NCBI GenBank assembly: GCA_902514755.1 | Contig: CABXRY010000003.1 | Coordinates: 1 to 64,000, forward strand | Length of the DNA stretch: 64,000 nt | Reading direction: 5' to 3' | Source of the DNA: an uncultured Pelagibacteraceae bacterium | GTDB lineage: Bacteria > Pseudomonadota > Alphaproteobacteria > Pelagibacterales > Pelagibacteraceae | Part shown: one piece after another, positions 52,538-64,000 of the stretch | How the letters are laid out: every line of letters starts with the position of its first letter | Position numbering within the stretch: the stretch's first letter is position 1 | Notes under the pieces: generated by a model | Told to the model about the DNA's origin: nothing | Databases searched by the model: none | What the model saw: only the letters and a program-made list of their open reading frames with translations | Translations under genes and position numbers: made by a program

Positions 52538-52846
52538 CTAAATTTTAATCTCCACATCTACACCTGATGCCAAATCTAATTTCATTAATGCTTCTACTGT
52601 TTGTGGTGTAGGTTCAATAATATCTATTAATCTTTTGTGAGTCCTTGACTCAAATTGTTCTCTACTTTTTTTATCAATATGAGGTGATCTTAATACTGTA
52701 TATCTCTCAATTCTTGTGGGTAATGGAATTGGACCCTTGATAGTTGCGCCAGTTCTTTTTACGGTATTGACTATTTCTTCAGTAGAAGCATCTAAAATTT
52801 TGTTATCATAGGCTCTGAGTTTAATTCTAATATTTTGTTTTTCCAT
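52538..52846 (-). CDS. rpsJ: 30S ribosomal protein S10
   Basis: [39 protein letters not shown]. Confidence 0.98.
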   Translation of the reverse strand: MEKQNIRIKLRAYDNKILDASTEEIVNTVKRTGATIKGPIPLPTRIERYTVLRSPHIDKKSREQFESRTHKRLIDIIEPTPQTVEALMKLDLASGVDVEIKI

Positions 52847-52848
52847 AA

Positions 52849-54927
52849 TTACCCTGCAATCTTTTTAGTTACTTCGTCTTGAACATTCTGAGGAACTTTT
52901 GAGTAATGATCAAAAAACATTGAATATTGAGCTCTACCTTGAGACATAGATCTTAAATTATTAATATATCCAAACATATTAGCGAGAGGTACCATTGCAG
53001 TTATTACTGTAGCATTTCCTCTTTGTTCTTGAGTACTTATCTGACCTCTTCTACTATTTAAATCACCAATAACATCTCCCATGTAGTCCTCTGGTGTAAC
53101 CACTTCAACTCTCATAACCGGTTCTAATAATTTCAATGTTCCTTTTGTACAAGCTTCTTTGAAACATGCTCTACTAGCTAGTTCAAAAGCTAGAACACTT
53201 GAATCAACATCATGATGCAGACCATCTAATATTGTAACTTTATAATCTATCATTGGAAATCCAGCTAAAATTCCACCATCAGATACTGTTTCAATACCTT
53301 TTTCTACTCCTGGAATAAATTCTTTAGGTATGGCTCCACCCTTAATTTTACTTTCTACTAATCTTCCTGCACCTGGTTCTTGAGGTTCAACTAATAATTT
53401 AACTTTTGCAAATTGTCCTGCACCACCACTTTGTTTCTTGTGTGTATATTCTACTTCGGATGCGTTTTCTAATGTTTCCCTGTATGCTACTTGAGGAGCT
53501 CCAACATTAGCTTCAACTTTAAATTCTCTTTTCATTCTATCAACAATTATATCCAAGTGAAGTTCACCCATACCTTTTATAATTGTTTGACCTGACTCTT
53601 CGTCTGATGTAACTCTAAATGAAGGATCTTCTGCAGCAAGTCTTCCTAATGCTTCTCCCATTTTTTCTTGGTCAGCTTTTGTTTTTGGTTCAACAGCAAT
53701 TTCAATTACTGGTTCTGGGAATTCCATAGGTTCTAGTAGGACTGGATTATCTTTATCGCATAAAGTATGACCGGTTATTGTATTTTTTAAACCAGCTAAT
53801 GCAACAATATCACCTGCATTTGCTTCTTTAATATCTTCTCGAGAATTTGCGTGCATTAACAACATTCTTCCAACTCTTTCCTCTTTTTCTTTTGAAGAAT
53901 TAAATACAGCCGTACCAGTTTTAATTGTTCCAGAATAAACTCTTATGAAAGTTAATGATCCAACAAAAGGGTCATTGGCAACTTTAAATGCTAAAGCTGA
54001 AAATGGGGCACTGTCTTCAAATTTCATCTCAACTTCTTCATCACTAACTAATTTAGTTCCATTGATAGATCCTATATCTACTGGGCTTGGTAAATAGTTC
54101 ACAACAGCATCTAGTAATGGTTGAACCCCTTTATTTTTAAATGCTGAACCGGTTAAAACAGGTACAAAACTGAAATTTAAAGTACCTTTTCTAATGCATT
54201 TATTTAAATCCTCTTCCTTAATCTCATCACCATTCAAATAAGCTTCCATAAGATTTTCATCTTGTTCAACAGCTGTCTCTACTAATTCAGTCCTATATTT
54301 TTGAGAAATTTCTTTTAAATCATCTGGTATATCTTTATATTCCCACTCAGCTCCTAATGCTTCGTTTTTCCAGACCTGAGCTTTCATTTTTACTAGATCT
54401 ACAACACCAGTTAATGAGGCTTCTAAGCCAATAGGAACTTGTAATGCTAATGGTTTTGCTCCAAGCCTATCTCTAATCATATCCACACATCTAAAGAAAT
54501 CTGCTCCAGTTCTGTCCAATTTATTAACAAAACATATTCTTGGAACTTTGTATTTATCTGCTTGTCTCCATACTGTTTCAGATTGAGGCTCAACACCTGC
54601 AACACCATCAAAAACAGCCACAGCTCCATCTAATACTTTTAGTGATCTTTCTACTTCAATAGTAAAATCTACGTGACCAGGAGTATCGATTATATTGATT
54701 CTATGATCATTCCAAAAACAAGTAGTAGCTGCAGAGGTTATTGTAATTCCTCTTTCTTGCTCCTGCTCCATCCAATCCATTGTTGCAGCACCATCGTGTA
54801 CTTCACCAATTTTATGACTTTTACCAGTATAATATAAAACTCTTTCAGTGGTTGTGGTTTTACCAGCATCTATATGAGCCATGATCCCAATGTTTCTGTA
54901 TTTTTCTAATGTATGAGATCTAGCCAT
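52849..54927 (-). CDS. fusA: Elongation factor G
   Basis: [58 protein letters not shown]. Confidence 0.98.
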   Translation of the reverse strand: MARSHTLEKYRNIGIMAHIDAGKTTTTERVLYYTGKSHKIGEVHDGAATMDWMEQEQERGITITSAATTCFWNDHRINIIDTPGHVDFTIEVERSLKVLDGAVAVFDGVAGVEPQSETVWRQADKYKVPRICFVNKLDRTGADFFRCVDMIRDRLGAKPLALQVPIGLEASLTGVVDLVKMKAQVWKNEALGAEWEYKDIPDDLKEISQKYRTELVETAVEQDENLMEAYLNGDEIKEEDLNKCIRKGTLNFSFVPVLTGSAFKNKGVQPLLDAVVNYLPSPVDIGSINGTKLVSDEEVEMKFEDSAPFSALAFKVANDPFVGSLTFIRVYSGTIKTGTAVFNSSKEKEERVGRMLLMHANSREDIKEANAGDIVALAGLKNTITGHTLCDKDNPVLLEPMEFPEPVIEIAVEPKTKADQEKMGEALGRLAAEDPSFRVTSDEESGQTIIKGMGELHLDIIVDRMKREFKVEANVGAPQVAYRETLENASEVEYTHKKQSGGAGQFAKVKLLVEPQEPGAGRLVESKIKGGAIPKEFIPGVEKGIETVSDGGILAGFPMIDYKVTILDGLHHDVDSSVLAFELASRACFKEACTKGTLKLLEPVMRVEVVTPEDYMGDVIGDLNSRRGQISTQEQRGNATVITAMVPLANMFGYINNLRSMSQGRAQYSMFFDHYSKVPQNVQDEVTKKIAG

Positions 54928-54933
54928 AATTTT

Positions 54934-55404
54934 TTACCACCTAAAATGTGCAAATGCTTTATTTGACTCTGCCATTTTATGCACATCCTCTCTTTTTTTG
55001 ACTGCAGCACCTTTTTTTTCATAAGCATCAAAAAGTTCATTAAATATCTTATCAGACATATGTTTATCTTTTCTTTTTCTTGCTGAGTCTACCAACCATC
55101 TAATTGCTAAAGCTTGAGCTCTTTTACTTTTTACTTCAACAGGTACTTGATAAGTTGCCCCACCTACCCTTCTAGATCTAACTTCAACAGTCGGTTTAAT
55201 ATTATTGATTGCCTCGTTAAAAATATTTATTGGTTCATCTTTTGATTTTGTTTTAATCTTTTCAATTGCATCATATACTATCTTGGCTGCAACACCTCTT
55301 TTACCATCGTACATGATGTTATTTATTAATTTTGGTATTACTGTTGAATTAAATTTTGGATCAGGAACAATATTTTTTTTTGGTTGAGTTTTTTTTCTAG
55401 ACAT
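54934..55404 (-). CDS. rpsG: 30S ribosomal protein S7
   Basis: VRSRRVGGATYQVPVEVKSKRAQALAIRWLVDSARKRKDK. Confidence 0.98.
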   Translation of the reverse strand: MSRKKTQPKKNIVPDPKFNSTVIPKLINNIMYDGKRGVAAKIVYDAIEKIKTKSKDEPINIFNEAINNIKPTVEVRSRRVGGATYQVPVEVKSKRAQALAIRWLVDSARKRKDKHMSDKIFNELFDAYEKKGAAVKKREDVHKMAESNKAFAHFRW

Positions 55405-55775
55405 TATTTACCTTTTTTAGTTCCGTACAACGATCTTCTTTTTTTTCTATTGGCTACACCTTGTGTATCAAGATTACCTCTTAAAATATGATAACGAACA
55501 CCAGGTAAATCTTTAACTCTTCCACCTCTGATTAAAACTACAGAGTGTTCTTGTAAGTTATGTCCTTCTCCTGGAATATAAGCAGTTACTTCAAAGCCAT
55601 TTGAAAGTCTAACTCTCGCAACTTTTCTTAAAGCTGAGTTAGGTTTTTTTGGAGTTGTTGTGTAAACCTTTACACAAACTCCTCTTTTTAAAGGTTGCTT
55701 TTGTAATGCTGGAACTTTGTTCCTAGAAACTTGTTTAATTCTTTTTTTTCTTAACAACTGGTTAATAGTTGGCAT
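55404..55775 (-). CDS. rpsL: 30S ribosomal protein S12
   Basis: [48 protein letters not shown]. Confidence 0.98.
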   Translation of the reverse strand: MPTINQLLRKKRIKQVSRNKVPALQKQPLKRGVCVKVYTTTPKKPNSALRKVARVRLSNGFEVTAYIPGEGHNLQEHSVVLIRGGRVKDLPGVRYHILRGNLDTQGVANRKKRRSLYGTKKGK

Positions 55776-55815
55776 AAAAATTTTTTTTAATTAATTAATT
55801 AATTTATTTTTGATG

Positions 55816-55837
55816 AAAATAACTGACAGGTTATTTT
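55816..55837 (-). promoter_or_regulatory. Perfect 8-bp hairpin AAAATAAC-TGACAG-GTTATTTT in rpsL leader
   Basis: Read directly, 41-62 nt upstream of rpsL ATG. Confidence 0.6.
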
Positions 55838-55848
55838 GTGGCAGCGTT

Positions 55849-55869
55849 TAGTACTATTAGCAGGTACTA
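55849..55869 (-). promoter_or_regulatory. Perfect 6-bp hairpin TAGTAC-N9-GTACTA in rpsL leader
   Basis: Read directly. Confidence 0.5.
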
Positions 55870-55891
55870 CATTCCAACCAAAAATATCGCC

Positions 55892-55919
55892 AAAATACTT
55901 ATTAATTTGACTTTGTCAA
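55892..55919 (-). promoter_or_regulatory. Candidate str-operon promoter: TTGACA (55914-55919), N16, TATTTT (55892-55897)
   Basis: Minus-strand consensus -35 and near-consensus -10 in the rpoC-rpsL gap; inverted repeat TTTGAC-TTT-GTCAAA (55906-55920) overlaps the -35. Confidence 0.55.
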
Positions 55920-55952
55920 ACTAAAACTTCAATTATTAAGGGATATTTATGA

Positions 55953-58900
55953 CTAATTTGCTGGTGTTTCTGTAGCTTCTGTTGACTCAATTTTGTCTTG
56001 TTCAGCTATAAAATTATTGTCGTCTTCAAGAGCTTTTTTATTCCATTTGTTCTTAATGTTTCCAGTACCAGCCGGAACTAATCTACCAACAATTACGTTT
56101 TCCTTTAATCCGTTTAATGGATCAACTTTACCCTTAATTGCAGCATCTGTTAGAACTCTTGTTGTCTCTTGGAATGATGCAGCTGAAATGAAAGACTCAG
56201 TTTGTAATGAAGCTTTAGTAATACCCATTAAAACTCTCTCTCCAACTGCTGGTGTTTTGCCTTCAGCAACAAGTTTTTCATTCACATTATCAAATTTAAT
56301 TCGATCAATTACTTCACCAGGCAAATAACTTGAATCACCTGAAACTTTAACTTCAACTTTTTTAAGCATTTGTCTTAAGATTGTTTCAATATGTTTGTCA
56401 TTAATGATTACACCTTGCAATCTATATACTTCTTGAACTTGATTAACAAAATATTCAGTTAATTCTTTAATTCCTAAAATTCTAAGTATGTCATGAGGTA
56501 ATGGTTGACCATCCAATAAATATTCACCCTTTTGAATTCTTTCGCCTGGGTTGAAATTTATATGTTTCCCTTTTGGTATTAAATAGTTTGAAGCTTCCGC
56601 GCCATCTTCTGGAACAATTGATACTCTCTGTTTACCTCTTACTTCTTTTCCAAAAACTACTTGGCCATCATTTTCAGCTATAATTGCGCTATCTTTTGCT
56701 TTTCTTGCCTCAAATAATTCTGCAACTCTTGGAAGACCTCCGGTTATATCTTTTGTTTTTGTAGTTTCTTTTGGAAGTCTAGCAATTACATCTCCAGCAA
56801 AAACTTTTTGCCCGTCTTTAATAGAAAGAATTGAGTCTGGTACTAAATAATATCTTGCTTCATTGTCATCAGCTTTTTTTATTACATTCCCTTTTTCATC
56901 TCTTAAAGTAATTCTAGGTTTTAAATCCGTACTCTTTGATTGTGCTCTCCAATCAATCACAGATTTTGATGAGATACCAGTAGCATCATCTGTAGTTTCT
57001 TGTATTGAAACACCATCAATTAAATCAACAAAACTTGCTGTACCACTTTTTTCAGCTATAACTGGTGTTGTGTAAGGATCCCATTCACAAATTTTAGTAT
57101 TTGCTTTAATTTTATCACCATTATTAAAAAATAATTTTGATCCATAAGCCACTTTATATACTGCTATTTGAACTCCATTATCATCTTCAATTGAAAGCTG
57201 AGTATTTCTACCCATTACAATCAAATTTTTCTTAGAATCCTCTAAAATATTAGAATTTATAATTTTAAGAGTTCCATCGCTTTTACTTACAATTTGAGAA
57301 TCTTGCTTTACTGAGGCTGTACCACCAACGTGAAAAGTTCTCATTGTTAACTGTGTTCCAGGTTCACCAATTGATTGAGCAGATATCATACCTATCGCCT
57401 CACCAACATGCACCATTTTACCTCTAGATAGATCTCTACCATAACAAGTTGAACAAACACCTTCTTTTGAACTACACGTCATTACTGAGTAAACTTTTAT
57501 AGATTTAACACCAGCTGCATCAATTAAATCACAACCTGCTTCATCAATCATTTCTGATTTTTTTACAACTACTTCACCTGTTAATGGATTTTTAACATCA
57601 GCTGCAGTAACTCTACCTAAAGCTCTTTCAGATAAACTAACAATAACGTTTCCACCTTCTAAAATTTCTGAAAGTTCAATAAAACCTGGATTTTCACATT
57701 TTACTTTTGTAATAGTTAAATCTTGAGCTACATCACAAAGTCTTCTTGTTAAATATCCGGAACTTGCTGTTTTTAGCGCTGTATCTGCAAGACCTTTTCT
57801 TGCTCCGTGTGTAGAATTGAAATACTCTAATGCAGTTAAACCCTCTTTAAAATTTGATATGATTGGACTTTCAATAATCTCACCTGAAGGTTTTGCAATT
57901 AATCCTCTCATACCTGCTAGTTGCTTCATCTGTGCTGCTGATCCTCTAGCACCGCTATCTGCCATCATATAAACTGAATTAATTTTAAGACCTTCCTCAG
58001 TTTTTTCAGTTGCTGAAATACCTTTCATCATTTCACCTGCAACACTATCAGTACATTTAGACCAAGCATCAACAACTTTATTGTATTTTTCACCTCTAGT
58101 AATTAAACCTTCTGCGTATTGAGTTTCGTAATCAGCAATTAATTTTTTTGTGTTATCAATAAGTTGAGTTTTACTTTCTGGAATTACTAAATCATCTTTT
58201 CCAAAAGATATACCAGCTTTAAATGCGTGTTTAAATCCTAAATCTTTTAGTTTATCACAGAATATAACTGTAGTTTTTTGACCACAGAATCTAAAGACTA
58301 TATCAATGATTTCTGAAACAACTTTTTTAGGAAGTAATCTATCAACTAAAGAAAATTTAATATTATTATTTTTTGGAAGCAGGTTAGCTAACAAGAATCT
58401 TCCTGCTGTGGATGTATATTTTTCATATTTTTTATTTCCATTTTCATCTACTGTTTCTATTCTTGAGATAATTGTGCTGTGGACTTTTATTTGACCTGAA
58501 GCTAAAGCAAATTCAATTGCATCAACATCTACAAAATATCCTGCTGGTTTATCAGTTAAAGGATCTTGAGAAAGATAATAAATACCTAAAATCATATCCT
58601 GACTTGGTACAATAATTGGCTTACCATTAGATGGCGAAAGAATATTATTTGTTGATAGCATCAAAATTCTAGCTTCTAATTGAGCCTCTAAACTTAAAGG
58701 AACGTGAACTGCCATTTGATCACCATCAAAATCAGCATTAAAAGCTGCACAAGTTAAAGGGTGTAACTCAATTGCATCACCTTCAATTAATTTTGGTTCA
58801 AATGCTTGTACGCCTAGTCTGTGAAGAGTTGGAGCTCTGTTTAATATTACAGGGTGCTCTCTAACAATTAATTCTAGAGCATCCCAAACAGCATTTGTCT

Positions 58901-60122
58901 CTTTTTCAACTAATTTTTTTGCTTGTTTGATTGTTGAAGCTAAACCAAGTTTATTCAATCTTGCATAAAGAAAAGGTTTAAACAATTCTAATGCCATTTT
59001 TTTAGGCAATCCACATTCATGAAGTTTAAGATCTGGTCCTACAACAATTACAGATCTTCCTGAATAATCTACCCTTTTTCCTAATAAGTTTTGTCTAAAT
59101 CTTCCTTGCTTACCTTTAAGCATTTCAGCTAATGATTTAAGGGGTCTTTTACCAGTACCAGTAATTACTCTTCCTCTTCTACCATTATCAAATAATGCAT
59201 CTACAGATTCTTGAAGCATTCGTTTTTCATTACGAACAATTATATCTGGAGCTTTAAGGTCCATTAATCTTTTTAATCTGTTATTTCTGTTAATAACTCT
59301 TCTGTAAAGATCATTTAAGTCTGATGTTGCAAATCTTCCACCATCTAATGGAACTAAAGGTCTTAGTTCAGGTGGAATTACAGGTACAACTGTTAAAATC
59401 ATCCATTCTGGTTTTTGACCTGTTTCAATAAATGATTCTAAAAGCTTTAATCTCTTAATAGCTCTTTCTTCGTTAACTTTTGATTTTGTCTCTTTAATAA
59501 AACTTACTAAATTTTTTCTTTCTTGCTCTAAATCTAAATTCTTAAGCATTTCTAGAACTGCCTCAGCGCCTATTCCTGCTGTAAAAGACTCTTCACCAAA
59601 CTCGTCTTGATATTTGGCTAATTCTTCTTCATTTAAAAGTTGATTTTTTTGTAGTCCTGTTAAACCAGGTTCTATTACAATAAAATTTTCAAAATATAAA
59701 ACTCTTTCAATTTCTTTAAGTTTCATATCAACTGCAAGAGCAATTCTACTAGGTAAAGATTTTAAAAACCAAATGTGTGCTACAGGAGTTGCAAGGTTAA
59801 TATGTCCCATTCTTTCTCTACGAACATTTGACTTAGTTACCTCAACACCACATTTTTCACAGATAATTCCTCTAAATTTCATACGTTTGTATTTTCCACA
59901 CAAACATTCATAGTCTTTGATTGGCCCAAAAATTCTTGCACAAAATAAACCATCTTTTTCAGGTCTAAAGGTTCTATAATTTATAGTTTCAGGCTTTTTA
60001 ATTTCTCCAAATGTCCAGGATTTTATCTTCTCAGGACTAGCTAATGATATCTTTATGCTATTAAAGTTTTGAGCTTCAGATATTTCAGTATTTTTAAATA
60101 AATCTGTTAACTCTTTTTTCAT
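55953..60122 (-). CDS. rpoC: RNA polymerase subunit beta'
   Basis: 1389 aa; [42 protein letters not shown]. Confidence 0.99.
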   Translation of the reverse strand: MKKELTDLFKNTEISEAQNFNSIKISLASPEKIKSWTFGEIKKPETINYRTFRPEKDGLFCARIFGPIKDYECLCGKYKRMKFRGIICEKCGVEVTKSNVRRERMGHINLATPVAHIWFLKSLPSRIALAVDMKLKEIERVLYFENFIVIEPGLTGLQKNQLLNEEELAKYQDEFGEESFTAGIGAEAVLEMLKNLDLEQERKNLVSFIKETKSKVNEERAIKRLKLLESFIETGQKPEWMILTVVPVIPPELRPLVPLDGGRFATSDLNDLYRRVINRNNRLKRLMDLKAPDIIVRNEKRMLQESVDALFDNGRRGRVITGTGKRPLKSLAEMLKGKQGRFRQNLLGKRVDYSGRSVIVVGPDLKLHECGLPKKMALELFKPFLYARLNKLGLASTIKQAKKLVEKETNAVWDALELIVREHPVILNRAPTLHRLGVQAFEPKLIEGDAIELHPLTCAAFNADFDGDQMAVHVPLSLEAQLEARILMLSTNNILSPSNGKPIIVPSQDMILGIYYLSQDPLTDKPAGYFVDVDAIEFALASGQIKVHSTIISRIETVDENGNKKYEKYTSTAGRFLLANLLPKNNNIKFSLVDRLLPKKVVSEIIDIVFRFCGQKTTVIFCDKLKDLGFKHAFKAGISFGKDDLVIPESKTQLIDNTKKLIADYETQYAEGLITRGEKYNKVVDAWSKCTDSVAGEMMKGISATEKTEEGLKINSVYMMADSGARGSAAQMKQLAGMRGLIAKPSGEIIESPIISNFKEGLTALEYFNSTHGARKGLADTALKTASSGYLTRRLCDVAQDLTITKVKCENPGFIELSEILEGGNVIVSLSERALGRVTAADVKNPLTGEVVVKKSEMIDEAGCDLIDAAGVKSIKVYSVMTCSSKEGVCSTCYGRDLSRGKMVHVGEAIGMISAQSIGEPGTQLTMRTFHVGGTASVKQDSQIVSKSDGTLKIINSNILEDSKKNLIVMGRNTQLSIEDDNGVQIAVYKVAYGSKLFFNNGDKIKANTKICEWDPYTTPVIAEKSGTASFVDLIDGVSIQETTDDATGISSKSVIDWRAQSKSTDLKPRITLRDEKGNVIKKADDNEARYYLVPDSILSIKDGQKVFAGDVIARLPKETTKTKDITGGLPRVAELFEARKAKDSAIIAENDGQVVFGKEVRGKQRVSIVPEDGAEASNYLIPKGKHINFNPGERIQKGEYLLDGQPLPHDILRILGIKELTEYFVNQVQEVYRLQGVIINDKHIETILRQMLKKVEVKVSGDSSYLPGEVIDRIKFDNVNEKLVAEGKTPAVGERVLMGITKASLQTESFISAASFQETTRVLTDAAIKGKVDPLNGLKENVIVGRLVPAGTGNIKNKWNKKALEDDNNFIAEQDKIESTEATETPAN

Positions 60123-60123
60123 A

Positions 60124-63100
60124 TTAGTTAAGCTCCACGTTTAATGCTAATGATTTAATCTCTTTAACTAACACGTTAAATGATTCTGGAATTCCAGACT
60201 CAAAGTTTTCTTCACCTTTAACGATAGTTTCATATACTTTAACTCTACCTGCAACATCATCAGATTTAACAGTTAGAATTTCTTGCAAAGTATAAGAAGC
60301 GCCATAAGCTTCAAGAGCCCATACTTCCATTTCTCCAAATCTTTGACCACCAAGTTGAGCTTTTCCACCTAATGGTTGCTGTGTAACTAAACTATAGGGT
60401 CCTGTTGATCTAGCATGAATTTTATCTTCTACTAAGTGGTGGAGTTTTAGCATGTAAATAATTCCAACAGTTACTGGTCTATCAAACTTTTCACCTGTTC
60501 TACCATCCCATAAATATGTTTGTCCTGAACCTGGTAATTTTGCTAATTCCAACATGTCTGTAACATTTTTTTCTTTAGCACCATCAAACACTGGTGTTGA
60601 AATGGCTATTCCATTTTGTAAATTTTCACATAAATCTTTAAATTCAGGTTTGCTTAGTTTTTCTACTTTTTCATTAAAAATTTCTTCTCCATAAACAGAT
60701 TTTAAAAATTTCGATATTTTCTCAGTTTTTTCTATCTTTTTATTATTCTCATTAACAAGTTTTTTAACTTCTTCACCAAATTCTTTACAAGCCCAGCCAA
60801 GGTGAGTTTCTAAAATTTGACCAACATTCATCCTACTAGGTACACCAAGTGGATTTAATACTATATCAACTGGTCTTCCATCTTCTCGGTAAGGCATATC
60901 TTCAACAGGTACAATTTTACTAACAACACCTTTGTTACCATGTCTTCCTGACATTTTATCACCTGGTCTTAATCTTCTTTTGATAGCAACAAAAACTTTT
61001 ACCATTTTCATTACACTTGGAAGCAAATCATCACCACTTCTGATTTTTAAAACTTTATCTTCAAATCTCTCTGTTATATCTTGTTTGGCTTTATTGTACT
61101 GATCTTTAAGTTGAGCAAGTGTTGCTTCATCATTTACATTTCCAACTGTGATTTTAAATACATCATTAATAGATAGCTTATCAATTGTCTCAAAATCTAG
61201 TTTTGTACCTTCTGATAAATCTTTAACTTTTTTAGTTACAGACGATCCTGATAAAAATTGAGATGCTCTTTGCTTAATACTTCTCTCTAAAATTTCTTCT
61301 TCCACTATTTTGTCCTGTTGTACTTGTTCTATTTCAGCTCTTTCAATAGTGATAGATCTTTCATCTTTTTCAATACCATGTCTATTAAATACCCTAACAT
61401 CAACAACTGTCCCACTACTTCCTCTAGACATTCTTAAAGAAGTATCAGTAACATCTATAGCTTTTTCACCAAATATTGATCTTAATAATTTTTCCTCTGG
61501 ACCTGAAGCTGAGTCCCCTTTTGGAGTAACTTTTCCTACAAGTATATCTCCTGCATTAACTTCTGCGCCAATATAAACTATTCCTGACTCATCAAGATTT
61601 TTTAATGCCTCTTCATTAACATTTGGAATGTCTCTAGTTATGTCTTCTTCACCTAATTTAGTGTCCCTAGCCATAATTTCGTATTCGACAATGTGAACTG
61701 AAGTAAATACATCATCTGTTACACATCTTTCAGAAATTAAAATAGAGTCCTCAAAATTATATCCTTGCCAAGGCATGAATGCTACAGTTACGTTTTTACC
61801 TAATGCTAATTCACCTAATTTAGTTGATGGGCCGTCAGCGATAATATCTCCGGTTTTAACTTTATCGCCAACTCTAACCAATGGTTTTTGATTAATACAA
61901 GTGTTCTGATTTGATCTTTTAAATTTTTGAAGGTTGTAAATATCTACTCCTGATTTAGAAAAATCAGTTTCTTCAGTAGCTTTGATTACAATTCTTTTAC
62001 CATCAATTTTATCAACAATTCCATCTCTTTTAGAAACAATAGTTACACCTGAGTCTAATGCTACATCACTTTCAATACCGGTACCAACTAGTGGTGATTC
62101 AGGTTTTAATAAAGGAACAGCTTGTCTCATCATATTAGACCCCATTAAAGCTCTGTTAGCATCATCATTTTCTAAAAATGGAATTAATGATGCTGCAACT
62201 GATACAAGTTGTTTAGGTGATACATCGATATAATCAATTGTATCTGGTTTTGCTAATAAAAAGTTTAGATTTTGTCTACAAGAAACTAATTCTTCAATAA
62301 TTTTTCCATTTTTATCTAATTTCGTATTTGCTTGAGCAATAGTGAATTTTGTTTCCTCCATTGCAGATAAATACACAACATTATCTTGAACTACTCCATC
62401 TTTTACTTTCTTGTACGGACTTTCAATAAACCCATACTTATTAATCTTCGCATAAGTTGATAAACTGTTAATCAAACCAATATTTGGACCTTCAGGTGTT
62501 TCAATTGGACAAATTCTTCCGTAGTGAGTTGGGTGTACGTCTCGTACTTCAAATCCAGCTCTTTCTCTTGTCAATCCTCCAGGGCCTAAGGCTGAAACTC
62601 TTCTTTTGTGAGTAATTTCAGACAATGGATTTGTTTGATCCATAAATTGAGAAAGTTGCGAACTTGCAAAAAAATCTTTTAATGAAACTGTTAATGGTTT
62701 TGCATTAATTAAATCTTGAGGCATGGCTGACTCAACATCAAGAGTTGTCATCTTTTCTTTAATAGCTCTTTCCATTCTGTAAACACCAATTCTCGCCTGG
62801 TTTTCTACCAATTCACCAACAGATCTAACTCTTCTATTTCCCAGGTGATCAATATCGTCAACATCATCCTTACCGTCTCTTAGATCTAGCATTTTATGAA
62901 CTATCGCAATAATGTCATCGTTTCTTAAAATAGTTATTTTATCTGAACAATCTTGATTTAATCTTGAATTCATTTTAACTCTTCCAACATCTGATAAGTC
63001 GTATCTATCAGAACTGAAGAACAAATTATTAAATATTTGTGTAGCTATTTCAATTGTAGGTGGTTCTCCAGGTCTTAGCATTTTATAAATTTCAGTAATA

Positions 63101-64000
63101 GCTTCATCTTTAGAATTATTTTTGTCGTTTAGGATTGTGGTTAATAAATAGGGTCCTTTATTAATAGAATTTGTTACTGATATTTGTAATGAATGGATAT
63201 TTGCATCTAAAATTTGTTGAATTATTGTTTCGTTAAGCTCAGTTCCAATTTTAAATACTCCTTCTTCTTCATCAGTGACCTTAACATCTCTATGCAAAAA
63301 TTTACCAAATAAAGACTCTTTTGAAACTAAAATATCTTTTAAACCATCATTTGCTAATTTTTTTGCATTTAAAAAATTAATTTTATCACCTAATTTAATT
63401 ACAACTTCTCCTGTTTTAGCATTAATTACCTCTTCAGATAAATTTTTAGCTTTGTAGTTTTCGGGATTAAATTTAGTTTTCCATTTTTCAGTTTTTGGAT
63501 CAAAAGTATATTGTTCATTGGCATAAAACTCATCTACGATCTCAGCTTTTGAATATCCAAGCGCTAATAATAATGTTGAAGCAAAAATTTTCTTTTTTCT
63601 ATCAATCTTAAAGTATAAAAAATCCTTTACGTCATACTCAAAATCTAACCAAGATCCTCTATTTGGAATTACTCTACAATTAAATAATAGTTTACCGCTT
63701 GCATGGGTTTTTCCTTTATCATGATCAAAAAATACACCTGGACTTCTATGCATTTGATTAACTACAACTCTTTGAACTCCGTTAGTGATGAAAGTACCAC
63801 TGTTTGTCATCATTGGAACTTCACCCATATAAACTTCTTGCTCTTTTGCTGATAAAATATCTTTAGTATTGTTGTCTTGATCAATTTCATAAACAACTAA
63901 TCTTAATGTACATTTAAGTGCAGATGAATAAGTTAGACCTCTAGTTATGCATTCTTCAACATCAAATTTTGGCTTATCCAATCTATAAGAAACATATTCC
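60124..64000 (-). CDS. rpoB: RNA polymerase subunit beta (5' end beyond window)
   Basis: Reads [29 protein letters not shown]... open through 64000; [14 protein letters not shown]; the ORF-track Met at 63981 is internal. Confidence 0.98.
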   Translation of the reverse strand, partial: EYVSYRLDKPKFDVEECITRGLTYSSALKCTLRLVVYEIDQDNNTKDILSAKEQEVYMGEVPMMTNSGTFITNGVQRVVVNQMHRSPGVFFDHDKGKTHASGKLLFNCRVIPNRGSWLDFEYDVKDFLYFKIDRKKKIFASTLLLALGYSKAEIVDEFYANEQYTFDPKTEKWKTKFNPENYKAKNLSEEVINAKTGEVVIKLGDKINFLNAKKLANDGLKDILVSKESLFGKFLHRDVKVTDEEEGVFKIGTELNETIIQQILDANIHSLQISVTNSINKGPYLLTTILNDKNNSKDEAITEIYKMLRPGEPPTIEIATQIFNNLFFSSDRYDLSDVGRVKMNSRLNQDCSDKITILRNDDIIAIVHKMLDLRDGKDDVDDIDHLGNRRVRSVGELVENQARIGVYRMERAIKEKMTTLDVESAMPQDLINAKPLTVSLKDFFASSQLSQFMDQTNPLSEITHKRRVSALGPGGLTRERAGFEVRDVHPTHYGRICPIETPEGPNIGLINSLSTYAKINKYGFIESPYKKVKDGVVQDNVVYLSAMEETKFTIAQANTKLDKNGKIIEELVSCRQNLNFLLAKPDTIDYIDVSPKQLVSVAASLIPFLENDDANRALMGSNMMRQAVPLLKPESPLVGTGIESDVALDSGVTIVSKRDGIVDKIDGKRIVIKATEETDFSKSGVDIYNLQKFKRSNQNTCINQKPLVRVGDKVKTGDIIADGPSTKLGELALGKNVTVAFMPWQGYNFEDSILISERCVTDDVFTSVHIVEYEIMARDTKLGEEDITRDIPNVNEEALKNLDESGIVYIGAEVNAGDILVGKVTPKGDSASGPEEKLLRSIFGEKAIDVTDTSLRMSRGSSGTVVDVRVFNRHGIEKDERSITIERAEIEQVQQDKIVEEEILERSIKQRASQFLSGSSVTKKVKDLSEGTKLDFETIDKLSINDVFKITVGNVNDEATLAQLKDQYNKAKQDITERFEDKVLKIRSGDDLLPSVMKMVKVFVAIKRRLRPGDKMSGRHGNKGVVSKIVPVEDMPYREDGRPVDIVLNPLGVPSRMNVGQILETHLGWACKEFGEEVKKLVNENNKKIEKTEKISKFLKSVYGEEIFNEKVEKLSKPEFKDLCENLQNGIAISTPVFDGAKEKNVTDMLELAKLPGSGQTYLWDGRTGEKFDRPVTVGIIYMLKLHHLVEDKIHARSTGPYSLVTQQPLGGKAQLGGQRFGEMEVWALEAYGASYTLQEILTVKSDDVAGRVKVYETIVKGEENFESGIPESFNVLVKEIKSLALNVELN

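Noticed and set aside
55993-56328. 111-aa plus-strand ORF inside rpoC (also 56863, 58306, 61310, 61982, 63275)
   Set aside because: Antisense to rpoC/rpoB; no independent evidence.
1-64000. CRISPR arrays, transposases, phage or toxin-antitoxin/defence modules
   Set aside because: No regularly spaced repeats seen and every substantial ORF is assignable to core functions.

Overview
AT-rich, very compact bacterial chromosome segment. Protein content and gene order look like an alphaproteobacterium of the SAR11/Pelagibacterales type (inference from translated proteins, no search run). Contents: ribD(partial)-nrdR-glyA-rpiB; a 2OG-dioxygenase-like gene; hemB; the conserved recO-rnc-lepB-acpS-pdxJ-pyrE-rsh-folK-smpB-dapA block; a lytic transglycosylase; tRNA-Ser(GCU); a soxBDAG sarcosine oxidase operon followed by an amino-acid-type ABC binding protein and permease; SNase, MATE, trhO, O-methyltransferase; gatCAB; ruvX-pyrB-pyrC-plsY-topA; ridA; ugd-galU; panC; mgtE; lipB; an RluC-type pseudouridine synthase; the alpha/spc/S10/str ribosomal superoperon; rpoC and 5'-truncated rpoB. 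I found no CRISPR, phage, transposon or defence island. The most unusual signals are non-coding or structural: (i) all six convergent gene junctions have 0-3 bp of spacer or overlap, and four of them carry an inverted repeat spanning both gene ends; (ii) the rpsL (str) leader has two perfect hairpins, a dyad over its -35 and no visible Shine-Dalgarno; (iii) a 16-bp palindrome sits just upstream of soxB; (iv) a decayed small secreted-protein gene is coupled to topA; (v) the RSH protein is shortened between TGS and ACT; (vi) era, rpoZ, dprA, rpmD and tuf are absent from their customary neighbourhoods. I do not see convincing evidence for a wholly new multi-gene system.
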